NCBI RefSeq assembly: GCF_018069705.1
Contig: NZ_CP072943.1
Location: forward strand, 2,171,453 to 2,235,452
Length of the DNA stretch: 64,000 nt
From: Aminithiophilus ramosus
GTDB taxonomy: Bacteria; Synergistota; Synergistia; Synergistales; Aminithiophilaceae
Direction of reading: 5' to 3'
Below, one piece after another: positions 34,685 through 43,342 of the stretch. Every line of letters begins with the position of its first letter. Position 1 is the first letter of the stretch. A model generated the notes under the pieces. That model was not told the DNA's origin. It saw only the letters and a program-made list of their open reading frames with translations, and did no database searches. The translations under genes and the position numbers were made by a program.

Positions 34685-35581
34685 CTGACCCCCATCGGCA
34701 TCGTTCTGGCCCTGACGACGGCCCTCTGCTGGGCCATCGTTCCCCTCATCTACCGCCGCAACATGGGCGATCTTTCCTTTCCCGAAGTCAACGCCATCCG
34801 CTCCTTCGGCTTCGTCGGGGCGATGGTCCTCCTCGTCCTCTTTCAGGGAACGGGGATGCCGCCCGCTCTGCGGGGCCCCCACTTCCTCCTCCTCCTGGCC
34901 GCGACCCTTCTTGGCAACGTCTTCGGCGACGTCCTCTACCTCTCGTCCATCGCCAAGATCGGCGTCGGCCGGGCCGTGGCCATCACCAGCACCTACCCCC
35001 TCGTCGTCACCGTCCTGTCGGCGCTCTGGCTGGGCGAACGGATCACCCTTCCCATCGCCGTCGGAACGGTCTCGGTCGTCGCGGGCCTCAACCTCCTCCG
35101 CAAGGGCAACGACGCCGACAGAGGCCATCTCCCCGAGGCGAAACGGGGCTTCCTTCTGGCCCTCGCGACCGCTCTCTGCTGGGGGCTCTCCATCCCCGTC
35201 ACGCGGTGGCTCCTCCTCGAGACGGATCTGTCGTCGACGGACCTCAACTTCTGGAGATCTCTCGTCTTTTTCCCCTCCGTCTGGGCCCTCTGGCTCCTCC
35301 GCTGTCGTCTGGGCTATCACCGGCCCGAGCGGATCCTGGCCCTCAGGGGCCGCTCCTGGCTGGCCCTCAACGGCGCCGGGGCCCTCGCCCTCGCCCTGGG
35401 GGGCACTCTGCTGGCCCTGGCCCTCCAGCAGGCTCCCGCCTCGGTGGTGACGCCCATCACCGCCTCGAGCCCGCTGATTTCGACCCTTCTGGCCATTTCC
35501 TTCCTGGGCGAAACGTCGACGCGGCGACAGTGGGTCGGCATCGCCCTCGTCGTCGTCGGATCGGCCGTCATCAGCTTCTGA
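34685..35581 (+). CDS. EamA (DMT) family transporter, probable CTG start
   Basis: A 298-residue protein of about ten membrane helices in two EamA repeats: TPIGIVLALTTALCWAIVPL (about 2-21) and ALATALCWGLSIPVTRWLLL (about 158-177) open each half, and LYLSSIAKIGVGRAVAITSTYPLVV and ALQQAPASVVTPITASSPLI end them. It probably exports small metabolites or amino acids. No ATG, GTG or TTG lies between the promoter and the first helix; CTG at 34685 follows AAAGGAG by 9 bases and begins exactly where the first helix does. It is followed closely by a nitroreductase gene. Confidence 0.82.
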   Translation: MTPIGIVLALTTALCWAIVPLIYRRNMGDLSFPEVNAIRSFGFVGAMVLLVLFQGTGMPPALRGPHFLLLLAATLLGNVFGDVLYLSSIAKIGVGRAVAITSTYPLVVTVLSALWLGERITLPIAVGTVSVVAGLNLLRKGNDADRGHLPEAKRGFLLALATALCWGLSIPVTRWLLLETDLSSTDLNFWRSLVFFPSVWALWLLRCRLGYHRPERILALRGRSWLALNGAGALALALGGTLLALALQQAPASVVTPITASSPLISTLLAISFLGETSTRRQWVGIALVVVGSAVISF

Positions 35582-35602
35582 GAACCCGAAAGGAGCCCGC
35601 CC

Positions 35603-36157
35603 TTGGACTTCGCCGACCTTCTCGTCCACCGCAGAAGCGTTCGCCGCTACAGCCCCGACCCCGTGGCCCGGGAGCGGGTCGACATCTGTCTCGATGCCGC
35701 CCGGATGGCCCCGAGCGCCTGCAACGGCCAGCCCTGGTTCTTTCACGTCGTCGACGGTCCCCTCCGTCCGTCCCTGGCCGAGGCGATGAATTCCGGCCTC
35801 TACGGCAAGGGGCTCAACGCCTTCGTCGCCGAGGCTCCCGTCCTCATCGCCGTCGAAACCCTCCGGCGCGAGCGTCTGGCCCCCTGGCTGGCGGGAATGG
35901 TCCGCCGCCTTCGCTACGAGACGATCGACGTGGCCATCGCCGTCGACCACTTCACCCTCCAGGCCGCCGAGCTGGGCCTCGGAACGTGCTGGATCGGCTG
36001 GTTCAACGAAAGGGCCGTCAAAAACGTGCTGGGCCTTCCCCGCCGATCCCATATCGACGTCATGATCACCCTCGGCTGGCCCGCCGATCCCGCCCCGTCG
36101 GGACGCAAGAAAAGGAAACCCCTCGACGCCGTCAGAGACTACGACAGTCCCTCCTGA
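35603..36157 (+). CDS. Nitroreductase family protein
   Basis: The 184-residue protein is a compact nitroreductase: LVHRRSVRRYSPDPVARERVD near residue 7 with the FMN-binding arginine-serine pair, AARMAPSACNGQPWFFHV near 33, AIAVDHFTLQAAELGLGTCWIGWF near 113 and LGLPRRSHIDVMITLGWP at the end. It is not a close copy of the nitroreductase at 20.6 kb. TTG 35603 is the start, with AAAGGAG upstream, 21 bases after the transporter stop, so the two are probably one unit. Confidence 0.87.
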   Translation: MDFADLLVHRRSVRRYSPDPVARERVDICLDAARMAPSACNGQPWFFHVVDGPLRPSLAEAMNSGLYGKGLNAFVAEAPVLIAVETLRRERLAPWLAGMVRRLRYETIDVAIAVDHFTLQAAELGLGTCWIGWFNERAVKNVLGLPRRSHIDVMITLGWPADPAPSGRKKRKPLDAVRDYDSPS

Positions 36158-36185
36158 AGCCGGCACGGTCGGGCCGACGAGAAAG

Positions 36186-36234
36186 GGGGGAAGAGAGGGA
36201 GACGGAAAGCCTTCCCTTCTCCCCCTCTTCCCCC
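36186..36234 (+). terminator. Hairpin after the nitroreductase gene
   Basis: GGGGGAAGAG (36186-36195) pairs with CTCTTCCCCC (36225-36234) around a 29-base loop that can pair further (GGGA/TCCC). Only a short T-rich end follows. TAGAAT at 36235-36240 directly after it could be the -10 of the next gene. Confidence 0.4.
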
Positions 36235-36281
36235 TAGAATGGTAAAAGACATGAAAAATCTGACGAGGGAGGCATCTACCG

Positions 36282-36752
36282 ATGGAGAAAATCAGGGACA
36301 TCAAGAAGGCCCTTTTCTACGCCATCCATGCCGAAATGGAGGCCAACGAGTTCTACCGGGCCTGGGCCGACGAGAGCGACATCCCCCACATCAAGAAGGA
36401 GCTCCATGAACTGGCCCAATGGGAGGCCGGCCACCGCGACGCCCTCTGTGCCCACTACGAGAAGACCTTCGGCGAGGCCTTTTCGCGCGATCCGGCCCTT
36501 TTCGTCGAACCGGCCCTCCAGGTCCAGGCCGACGAATTCCGCAACAGCTACGCCCTCCTGCGCATCGCCTCGACGGCCTACCTCTCGGAGATGAGGGCCG
36601 CCGAGTTCTACGAGCAGCTGGAAGAGGCCAGCTCGGGCGAGGCCCGGGAGATGTTCCGCGAGCTGAAGGAGATGGAAAGGAACCACATGGCGACGGCGAA
36701 GAGACGCTATATCGAGATGCGAGAGGCCATCGTCGGCTTCCGGGCCTTCTGA
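36282..36752 (+). CDS. Rubrerythrin-like ferritin-fold diiron protein (no rubredoxin domain)
   Basis: A 156-residue four-helix protein with the diiron ligands of the rubrerythrin/ferritin-like family: AIHAEMEANEFYRAWAD (Glu18, Glu21), ELAQWEAGHRDAL with ExxH near residue 48, AEFYEQLEEAS near 107 and ELKEMERNHMATA with ExxH near 131. There is no C-terminal CxxC rubredoxin domain. Such proteins detoxify peroxide or store iron in anaerobes; the exact activity is not fixed. GAGGGAGG precedes ATG 36282. Confidence 0.82.
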   Translation: MEKIRDIKKALFYAIHAEMEANEFYRAWADESDIPHIKKELHELAQWEAGHRDALCAHYEKTFGEAFSRDPALFVEPALQVQADEFRNSYALLRIASTAYLSEMRAAEFYEQLEEASSGEAREMFRELKEMERNHMATAKRRYIEMREAIVGFRAF

Positions 36753-36798
36753 GCGCGGCGGCTTTTCCCGGAACGGCGGAAGCCGTCGCCTCTTCTTC

Positions 36799-36833
36799 GG
36801 GCCGCTTCGGGAGAGCGCCGACTCTCTCGGCCC
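36799..36833. terminator. Nested hairpin between convergent genes
   Basis: GGGCCG/CGGCCC (36799-36804 and 36828-36833) encloses GAGAG/CTCTC (36811-36815 and 36822-36826). It lies between the converging rubrerythrin-like and AlaX genes. No T-tract. Confidence 0.4.
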
Positions 36834-36885
36834 TTCCGGACAAGGCCTTCCTCCGCGAGAGGGCGTGCGGCTCCTCCGCCGGCCC

Positions 36886-38034
36886 TCAGAGTCCCAGGGC
36901 ACGGCGCCAGAGGGGCCACGGCGCCGTCGCGACGCCCGAGACCCAGGCCGAAGCGCCTCCGCCTCGGGCGCCCAGCTCGGGATGGCCCTTGAGAAAGGCC
37001 CGAAGATCGAAGGAGACGTCGGAGCCTCTGGCGACGACGAAGGGGCCTCGCCCCTCCGGTCCGGGACAGAGGACGACGACGAGGGCTCTGCCGTCGCTTT
37101 CGACCTGTTTTTTCACGGCAGGCGAGACCAGATCGGCCGTCCAGCCGGGAAGCTCGACGAAGTGAAGACGGAAGGCGCCACATTCCTCCGTCGTCCAGGA
37201 GAGGCTCAGGTTCTGGCGAGCCCTGTCGAGGTCCCTGGCCAGCCCCTCCTTTTCGGCCCTCAGCTTCTCGTAGACGCCCTCGATCCGGTCGACGGGGCAA
37301 CCCACGCCGCGAAGAAGACGTCTCATGACCTGGCCGTAGAGGTCACGGAGGGAGCCCTCGACGGTGAAGGTCACCGTCCAGTCCGGCGCCGATCCGTTGT
37401 AGGCCGTCACGAAGAGGTCGCCCACCTCGGCCGTGGAGGCCACGTGGGAGCCGCAGCAGGCGTTGGCGTCGAAACCGTCGATCTCGACGACGCGGACGAC
37501 GTCGTCGCCGATGCGCTCCCAGTTGGCCTTCAGGCCCGGGAAGGCCCGGGCCTCCTCGGCGGAAAGCTCGTGGACGGTGACGGTCCGGTTCTCGGCGATG
37601 ACGTCGCGGGCCCTTTTTTCCGCCTCGAAGAGCAGCTCCCAGCCGATCTCGCCGTCATAGGCGATCGTGACGGAGCTCTCTTTGTCGCCGATGTGGGTCT
37701 TGGTGATGCGCAGCCCTTCCCGGAGGCCCTCCAGGACCTTCGAGAGGATGTGCTCGCCGCTGTGCATCCGCGTCAGCAGGCTCCTCCAGGCCTCGTCGGG
37801 AAGGGCACGGAGGACCGCGCCCTCTCGGGGCTCTCCCCGCCCGATCCGGAGTTCCGTCACGGCCAGGCCGTCGACGAGGCGCACGTCGACGACGGCGGCC
37901 TCGAAGTCTTCGGCCTCGAGACGGCCTCTGTCGGAGGGCTGGCCTCCTCCGGAGGGGCGGAAGGGGTTGGGATCGAGAAGGACCTCGGCCCCCTTCCCGC
38001 TGCGGGAGAGGACGGAAGCGATGCGAAGGATCAT
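36886..38034 (-). CDS. Alanyl-tRNA editing protein (AlaX type, with DHHA1-like C-terminus)
   Basis: The 382-residue protein resembles the editing part of alanyl-tRNA synthetase without a catalytic core. NPFRPSGGGQPSDRG opens the first barrel, zinc ligands are visible in TRMHSGEHILSKVL (HxxxH, about 90-98) and in ANACCGSHVAS (about 190-200), and the last 130 residues look like a DHHA1-type RNA-binding domain. It should hydrolyse Ser- or Gly-mischarged tRNA-Ala. Size places it with the long AlaX (type II-like) forms. It lies 4 bases after the VOC gene. Confidence 0.88.
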   Translation of the reverse strand: MILRIASVLSRSGKGAEVLLDPNPFRPSGGGQPSDRGRLEAEDFEAAVVDVRLVDGLAVTELRIGRGEPREGAVLRALPDEAWRSLLTRMHSGEHILSKVLEGLREGLRITKTHIGDKESSVTIAYDGEIGWELLFEAEKRARDVIAENRTVTVHELSAEEARAFPGLKANWERIGDDVVRVVEIDGFDANACCGSHVASTAEVGDLFVTAYNGSAPDWTVTFTVEGSLRDLYGQVMRRLLRGVGCPVDRIEGVYEKLRAEKEGLARDLDRARQNLSLSWTTEECGAFRLHFVELPGWTADLVSPAVKKQVESDGRALVVVLCPGPEGRGPFVVARGSDVSFDLRAFLKGHPELGARGGGASAWVSGVATAPWPLWRRALGL

Positions 38035-38038
38035 GGCC

Positions 38039-38407
38039 CTACTCCAGGGGCTCGCAGAGCTCGATCCTCTCGCCGTCGGGCCCGGAGAAGAAGAAGATGG
38101 ACTTGCCTCCGAAGGGGATGGGCTCCTCCGAATCGAGGGAAAGGCCCAGAACCTTCAGCCGGGCGATCTCGTCGGCGACGCTGTCGACCTGAAAGGCCAG
38201 ATGGATCGTCGGGCAGGACACCTCCGGGTAGGGACGGCCGGCCTTCTCCACGAGCTCGATGAGGGAGGAACCGCTTTCGAGGAAGAGGAGCCGCGTTCCC
38301 GGCCTGTCCACGCTTCTTCTCTCGCGGCAGCCGAGAACGTCGACGTAGAAACGGCGCGAACGGTCGAGATCGCGCACGAGAAGCCCCACATGGGCAAGAA
38401 AGGCCAT
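38039..38407 (-). CDS. VOC (glyoxalase/bleomycin-resistance) family protein
   Basis: A 122-residue protein with two beta-alpha-beta-beta-beta modules of the vicinal oxygen chelate fold: LAHVGLLVRDLDRSRRFYVDVLG at the start, LLFLESGSSLIELVE, HLAFQVDSVADEIARLK near 69 and FFFSGPDGERIELCEPL at the end. Metal ligands His6, Glu51, His69 and Glu115 are all in place. Methylmalonyl-CoA epimerase or lactoylglutathione lyase-like activity is possible; no substrate is assigned. ATG 38407 follows a GGAGG site. Confidence 0.85.
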   Translation of the reverse strand: MAFLAHVGLLVRDLDRSRRFYVDVLGCRERRSVDRPGTRLLFLESGSSLIELVEKAGRPYPEVSCPTIHLAFQVDSVADEIARLKVLGLSLDSEEPIPFGGKSIFFFSGPDGERIELCEPLE

Positions 38408-38445
38408 AACGATCGCCTCCTGAATCAGATTGGCCCCATTGTACC

Positions 38446-39375
38446 TCAGGCGTCGGCCGAAAGGTCGCTCATCTCCCGGAGAAGTCGGATGGCCATGGCG
38501 TCGATTTCGTCGAGGGTGACCTCCTCGTCGGACTGGAGGAGCGTCTCCATCTGGCTCTGGACCATCTCGAGAACGGCGAAGAGTCCGGCCCGCTCCATGT
38601 GGGGGCGGGCCTCTTCGAGGACCTGATCGGGGAGCCGGTCGGTGAGGTAGCCGAAGAGGATGGCCGCCGTGGCGAACCAGCCCATGCGATCCTCGTCGGC
38701 GAGCCAGACGGGACTCAGAAGCCCGGCCAGATTGCACGTCTCCCAGGCACGGGCCTCGTCGTCGTCGTCGCTCTCGCCGTCGGGGACCTCCCAGTACTGG
38801 AGCAGGTAATAGGGAAGGTCGGGCTCGAGGGCGATGGCGTCCCAGAGGGCGCGGGACGCCTCGGGACCGGGGCCGGAAAGGAGGAAGAGGGCCAGGGCCC
38901 GGCCGTGGAGGGCGAAAAGGACATCCTCCCTCTCGGCCATGCTTCTTTCCAGGACCTCTCCGTGCCGCTCGAGGATCATGAGGGAGCGGTAGAGAAGGGT
39001 CCGCCCCAGCGTCTCGTCGTCGGGATCGAAGGAGACGAGCTCCTCGGCCAGGGCCAGGACCTTCTCGTCCTCGCCCGACATGAGGGCGTTGAAGGCCAGC
39101 CGCTCGAGAACGACGGCCAGAAGGCCTCCCAGGCGGTCATCGAGGCGGGGCTCTCCGTCGAGACGCCGACGCAGCTCGGCGGCGGCCCGCTCGAGAAGGG
39201 CCGCCGCCTCTCCCTCTTTTTCGGAGAGATCGCCCTCTTCGGCGAGAGCAAGAAGGGCATGGGGATTCTCGGGATCCAGCACGAGCAGTTCCAGGGCCGT
39301 CTCGTGGACCTCGTCGTCGCTTCCGTCCAACCTATCCAGAAGGGCATCAAGGACTCGCTCGTCTTCTCCAGTCAT
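38446..39375 (-). CDS. Hypothetical acidic TPR-like helical protein
   Basis: The 309-residue product is acidic and helical, with repeat-like units such as HETALELLVLDPENPHALLALAEE and LALAEELVSFDPDDETLGRTLL that resemble tetratricopeptide repeats; a DDDDE tract lies near residue 206. I do not recognise a family. It has no signal peptide or membrane segment. ATG 39375 (MTGEDERV) is preferred because GGAAAGG lies 9 bases upstream; an in-frame ATG at 39384 would have none. Downstream is the VOC gene, 38 bases away. Confidence 0.7.
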   Translation of the reverse strand: MTGEDERVLDALLDRLDGSDDEVHETALELLVLDPENPHALLALAEEGDLSEKEGEAAALLERAAAELRRRLDGEPRLDDRLGGLLAVVLERLAFNALMSGEDEKVLALAEELVSFDPDDETLGRTLLYRSLMILERHGEVLERSMAEREDVLFALHGRALALFLLSGPGPEASRALWDAIALEPDLPYYLLQYWEVPDGESDDDDEARAWETCNLAGLLSPVWLADEDRMGWFATAAILFGYLTDRLPDQVLEEARPHMERAGLFAVLEMVQSQMETLLQSDEEVTLDEIDAMAIRLLREMSDLSADA

Positions 39376-39850
39376 GGGGGTCATCCTTTCCGTGCCGTTG
39401 AAATTCAATTTCATTAAAATGACGATAGGCAACTCAAGCAAGCTCCGACAGCAGCTCTTGGTGGGACACGATGCCAGGACCATTCCCTGCGCGGTATTTC
39501 CCGTTTCGATTCGGCCCCTCCATCGCCATCTCCCCGGCGTCTGAAGACGCGAAGCGCACCTGCCCGCCTCCGCCAATCCTTCCCGCTATCCTGCCGGAAA
39601 CGGTCTCCGTGGGCCTCCCGCCGAGGCCACGCCCGGCCTGTTCTCCCTCCACCCCTTTCCGCCCGATGCGATGAACGACCTAAACCCAGGGTCTCTCTAT
39701 CATAGACGAGGCGCCCTCCTAAATCTTCCGTTTCTTCTGCCCTTCCTCGACGGTGTCCTTCGCCTGGGAGAAAGCTCCGATCGTGCCACCTCACCGCTCT
39801 TCCTCTTTCTTGACCTCGGCAGCCTATTTCCCGAAGCGGGACGACCGCCC

Positions 39851-39880
39851 TTGTCAAAAAGATACATCTCACTCTACAAT
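39851..39880 (+). promoter_or_regulatory. Promoter for the DUF364-moeA-binding protein unit
   Basis: TTGTCA (39851-39856) and TACAAT (39875-39880) are 18 bases apart, giving a start near 39887 and a leader of about 165 bases. The same -10 sequence, TACAAT, is used at the divergent end of the locus (48091-48096). Confidence 0.6.
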
Positions 39881-39896
39881 GGCGGAGCGCGAAAGA

Positions 39897-39914
39897 GCAA
39901 CAGAGTTGCATTAT
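39897..39914 (+). promoter_or_regulatory. Operator-like element GCAAC-N3-GTTGC-ATTAT
   Basis: The inverted repeat GCAAC-AGA-GTTGC followed by ATTAT lies at about +11 to +28 of the predicted transcript. An almost identical element, GCAAC-TTG-GTTGC-ATAAT, sits inside the promoter of the permease operon at 48097-48114. The position suits a repressor. Confidence 0.6.
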
Positions 39915-40050
39915 CAGTCTGGCTCATCAAGGGAGGGATGCTTCTGACAGCGACCTTTTCTCCATGTCCCTCGTCGCTCTCTTTTCCCGAATCTCGAATT
40001 CTTGGAACAGATCGATATAGGTGGACCGCAGCGAAAGGCAGGGTGACACA

Positions 40051-40899
40051 GTGAACTTCGAGCCCGGATCCATTCTGAAAGAAACGGCCGAAAAATTTCA
40101 GGCTCTCATCGGACCCGATTTTGATACTCTCACACTGGAACGCACTGTTTTCGGCCTCTTTTTCACGGGCGTCAAACTCAGCGACGGCCAGGGTGGCATC
40201 AGCTTCACCCCCGTCAAGGCCATTCCCGAAGCGGTCTGCTGCCCGACGTCGGCGCGGGCCATGCCTCTTTCGGGACGCCTGAAGGGAATGTCGGTCACCA
40301 AGGTTCTCCAGGAGATGTGGGAAGCGGACAGCCCCCTGAAAAAGGCCCTGGGCATCGCCACCTTGAACGCCCTTTCGGCGATCTGCGAAAAGGGACTGGA
40401 AGGGAAAGGCTACCGCCTGGAGATCGGAAATGACGCCCTCGACTCAATCGAGATCGCCGACGACGACAAGGTAGTCGTCGTCGGCGCCCTTGTCCCCATG
40501 CTAAAAAAGTTGAAGATTCGAGGGAAACCCTTCACCGTCCTCGAGCTGGATCCCCGCACGCTCAAGAAAGACGAGATGCCCTTCTTTGCCCCTTCAGAGG
40601 AGGCTCCCCTGCACGTTCCCGGGGCGGATCTTCTGGTCATGACGGGAACCACCCTCGTGAACGATACGCTGGAGGGGCTGCTCTCCTTGGCAAAACCGGG
40701 AGCCCGGGTCGTCGTCGTCGGCCCCACGGCCAGTCAGTACCCGGAGGAATTCTTCCGCCGCGGAGTGACCTGCCTGGGCGGCATCAAGGTCACGAAGGCC
40801 GACGAGCTGTTGGACATCCTCTCCGAGGGCGGCTCCGGGTACCACTTTTTCGGGCGCTATGCCGAGCGGACGACGCTGACGAAACCTTCGCCGCGTTGA
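40051..40899 (+). CDS. DUF364 (putative heavy-metal chelatase) family protein
   Basis: The 282-residue product fits the DUF4213-DUF364 family: an N-terminal enolase-like domain (LERTVFGLFFTGVKLSDGQGG near residue 30, AMPLSGRLKGMSV near 70) and a C-terminal Rossmann-like DUF364 part with VVVVGALVPMLKKLK, GADLLVMTGTTLVNDTLEGLL and ARVVVVGPTASQYPEEFFRRG. Members are found with metal transporters and are thought to chelate or handle metals or siderophores; no reaction is proven. GTG 40051 is preferred (AGGGTG upstream) over the longer frame. It is first in a unit with moeA and a binding protein. Confidence 0.82.
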   Translation: MNFEPGSILKETAEKFQALIGPDFDTLTLERTVFGLFFTGVKLSDGQGGISFTPVKAIPEAVCCPTSARAMPLSGRLKGMSVTKVLQEMWEADSPLKKALGIATLNALSAICEKGLEGKGYRLEIGNDALDSIEIADDDKVVVVGALVPMLKKLKIRGKPFTVLELDPRTLKKDEMPFFAPSEEAPLHVPGADLLVMTGTTLVNDTLEGLLSLAKPGARVVVVGPTASQYPEEFFRRGVTCLGGIKVTKADELLDILSEGGSGYHFFGRYAERTTLTKPSPR

Positions 40900-40911
40900 G
40901 GCACTCCGCCG

Positions 40912-42204
40912 ATGACTCCGACACGTCCGATGATTTACAGCCCCCACACCCCGCCCTCCAAAACTGAACCGAGAATCTCTGTCGGGAAGGCTCTGGAACT
41001 CATCCTGGCCGAAGCCCGCTATGAGTTGCCCGTCGAACGGGTGCCCCTTGCGGAGTCTCTCGGCCGCGTCGTCGCCGAAAAGCTGTACGCCCGCCACTCG
41101 CTTCCCGCGGTCCTTTCGGCCCAGGTAGACGGCATCGCCGTCCGATTCGACGACCGGACCAGCCTTCCCGATAGGACAGAAGACCGACCGTTCGCCTTCG
41201 TCGGCACCGGAACGGCCCTTCCCGAAGGCTTCGATACCGTCGTCAGGGCCGAAGACCTGGAGATTGCCGCCGACGGAACTCTGCGGATTCTGGAGGAACC
41301 CTGCGAGAAAGGCGCCTGCACCCTCCCTCCCGGGTGGGAACTTCGGAAAGGCGAGGTTCTGATCCCCCCTGATCTGCGTCTCGAACCCCAACACCTGGGA
41401 CTTCTCGCGGCGGGCGGCCACAGTGAGATTCCCGTGCTGCGCCGTCCCCTCGTCGCGGTCCTCCCGACGGGAGACGAGCTCGTCCCTCAGGGATCGATGC
41501 CTGGGCCGGGGCAGAACATCGACTCCAACTCCGCCCTCTTCGCCGGCTACCTGAAAGGAGTCGGCGCCGAACCGCTCCTCTACCCCATCACGGCCGACGA
41601 CCCCGTCCTTTTGGCGGAACGACTCGGCGATGCCCTATCGAAGGCAGACATGGTGCTGATCAACGGGGGGTCTTCCCGAGGGCACCGCGACTTTACGGTA
41701 TCCGTCGTCGCCGGGCTGGGCAGAGTGCTGTCCCATGGGCTTAATGCCGCCCCGGGCAAACCGGTCCTGCTCGCCATCATCGAAGGTAAACCCGTCGTCG
41801 GGGTACCGGGCCCTGCCCTTGCGGCCTGGTATGCCCTGGAAAACCTCGTCGGTCCCATCGTCAGCCGCTTTCTCGCCCAACCGCCCCAGGAAAGAAGGAG
41901 CGTCAAGGCAATCCTCACCCGGGAGCTGAGACTGGAAGGATTCCTGAAAGAGGCCCTCCTCTCCCTTCGCGTCCTTCTCTCTCGCGACGGCGAAGGGCGA
42001 TATCTCGTCTCGCCCTATCCCTTGAAAAACTCCATGGTCACGAACTTCGTCCGCTCCGATGGCATCCTTCGCATCCCTGAAGGAGTCGCCGGCTACGACA
42101 AGGGGGACGAAGTCGAAATCCTGCTTCTCTACCCCCAGGCGATTATCGAAAAACGGATGGAAAAGCGACAGCTTCAGACACTTGATGAAAGCGAGGTCTT
42201 TTAG
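40912..42204 (+). CDS. moeA: MoeA-type molybdopterin molybdotransferase
   Basis: A 430-residue MoeA homologue. SVGKALELILAEARYELPVERVPLAESLGRVVAE-type N-terminal sequence, DGIAVRFDD, the MogA-like central domain (VAVLPTGDELVPQGSM near 182, DSNSALFAGYLKGVG, INGGSSRGHRDFTVSVV near 248) and a C-terminal domain IV are all present. MoeA inserts Mo or W into adenylated molybdopterin. The moiety usually read GATxxGxxD is replaced by GGSSRGHRD, which places it with divergent MoeA proteins. It lies 12 bases after DUF364 and abuts the binding protein gene. A Mo/W-cofactor role suits Fwd and the xanthine-dehydrogenase-like enzyme. Confidence 0.87.
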   Translation: MTPTRPMIYSPHTPPSKTEPRISVGKALELILAEARYELPVERVPLAESLGRVVAEKLYARHSLPAVLSAQVDGIAVRFDDRTSLPDRTEDRPFAFVGTGTALPEGFDTVVRAEDLEIAADGTLRILEEPCEKGACTLPPGWELRKGEVLIPPDLRLEPQHLGLLAAGGHSEIPVLRRPLVAVLPTGDELVPQGSMPGPGQNIDSNSALFAGYLKGVGAEPLLYPITADDPVLLAERLGDALSKADMVLINGGSSRGHRDFTVSVVAGLGRVLSHGLNAAPGKPVLLAIIEGKPVVGVPGPALAAWYALENLVGPIVSRFLAQPPQERRSVKAILTRELRLEGFLKEALLSLRVLLSRDGEGRYLVSPYPLKNSMVTNFVRSDGILRIPEGVAGYDKGDEVEILLLYPQAIIEKRMEKRQLQTLDESEVF

Positions 42205-43239
42205 GTGAAAGCCCCCCTGCGCGGAATCCTCCTGTCCCTCGTCTTCATTCTCCTGGCCGGCTCCGTTCCGGCATCGGCCAAAACGATCGTGGACATGGCC
42301 GGGAACGAGGTCGACGTCCCCGACAAGGTGGAGCGCATCCTCATCACCTGCTACGGAGGAGCGACCCACGAACTGACCGTCCTAGGAGGAGCCGACCTCA
42401 TCGTCGGCCAGCCCTCGATGAAGCCCTTCCCCCTCCTCGCCGGGATGCATCCCAGCTTCAAGGAGATACCCGACGCGGGATCCTTCAACAACGTCAACGT
42501 CGAAGAGGCCCTCAAGCTGAACCCCGACCTGGTGATCGCCAGCGTCACCTCCGCTCAGGGCAACAGGCAGCTCGCCGAAGCCGGACTGCCCGTCGTGGCC
42601 GTCCTCACGGGGAAGGCCGACGTCGAAAAAATCCAGAGGGAATTCCTCCTCGTCGGATCCCTCATCGGCCGCGAAGAACGGGCGCAGCGCCTGGTCGACT
42701 ACTGGCAGAAGGTATTGAAGCTGCTGGAGGAGCGCACGGCCCCGATCCCTAGGGAAGAGCGCAAGCGCGTCTACTACATGTTGGGGAATTTCTTGCACAC
42801 CAACGGAAGCGACTGGTGGGGCGAGTTCCTCATCACGACGGCGGGAGGGATCAACGTGGCCTCCGAACTCGGCAGGGGCAGGGACATCAACGCGGAGACA
42901 CTGCTGCGGTGGGACCCCGACGACATCATCGTCAGCGGAAACGAAGGCAGCCTTCTCCCGCCGGCTGAACTGCGGGATCATCCCCAGATCGGGACGCTCC
43001 GTGCCGTCCGGGAAAACCGCCTCCACTACTGCCCCGTAGGCGCCTTCTGGTGGGACCGCCCCTCGCCGGAGGCGATCCTGGGCTTTCTCTGGCTGGGGAA
43101 GACGCTCTACCCCTCCCGTTTCGCCGACGTCGACCTCACCGTGGAGACGAAGGCCTTTTTCAGGGAGTTCTATGACGCCACGCTGAGCGACGAGGACGTC
43201 CAACTCTTTTTCAACCCCGCTGCCCTGGCCCGACAGTAA
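42205..43239 (+). CDS. FecB/BtuF-type ABC transporter substrate-binding protein
   Basis: The 344-residue protein has a signal peptide (ILLSLVFILLAGSVPASA, cleavage likely before KTIVDMAG) and a two-lobe periplasmic-binding fold of the metal-chelate class: GNEVDVPDKVERILI, VNVEEALKLNPDLVIAS, LLRWDPDDIIVSGNEG and AFWWDRPSPEAILGFLWLGKTLYP. GTG 42205 directly follows the moeA stop. It has no permease of its own in this unit; it may serve the FecCD-type permease encoded 4 kb away on the other strand, which is apparently under the same operator. Confidence 0.9.
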   Translation: MKAPLRGILLSLVFILLAGSVPASAKTIVDMAGNEVDVPDKVERILITCYGGATHELTVLGGADLIVGQPSMKPFPLLAGMHPSFKEIPDAGSFNNVNVEEALKLNPDLVIASVTSAQGNRQLAEAGLPVVAVLTGKADVEKIQREFLLVGSLIGREERAQRLVDYWQKVLKLLEERTAPIPREERKRVYYMLGNFLHTNGSDWWGEFLITTAGGINVASELGRGRDINAETLLRWDPDDIIVSGNEGSLLPPAELRDHPQIGTLRAVRENRLHYCPVGAFWWDRPSPEAILGFLWLGKTLYPSRFADVDLTVETKAFFREFYDATLSDEDVQLFFNPAALARQ

Positions 43240-43244
43240 AGCTT

Positions 43245-43300
43245 CCCCCCAAAGCCCGAAGGCATTCCTCTGCGGAGGAATGCCTTCGGGCTTTGGGGGG
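43245..43300. terminator. Strong bidirectional hairpin between convergent units
   Basis: A perfect 26-bp stem (43245-43270 with 43275-43300) with a TGCG loop separates the two converging halves of the metal locus. It is the longest perfect hairpin in the window. Confidence 0.8.
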
Positions 43301-43342
43301 GGGTGAGGCGAGGGATATCTCGTTTTGAGCGAAACGACGTTC

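Larger units (their letters stand above)
39376..40050. other. Gene-free region upstream of the DUF364-moeA unit
   Basis: No frame here codes for a recognisable protein. Base composition is more AT-rich in its last 200 bases, where the promoter and operator described separately are found. The left half (39376-39780) holds nothing I can identify. Confidence 0.6.

Noticed and set aside
39414-39911. Open frame of 165 codons on the minus strand
   Set aside because: Composition is random-like, no ribosome site or family motif is visible, and it overlaps the promoter/operator of the opposite unit.
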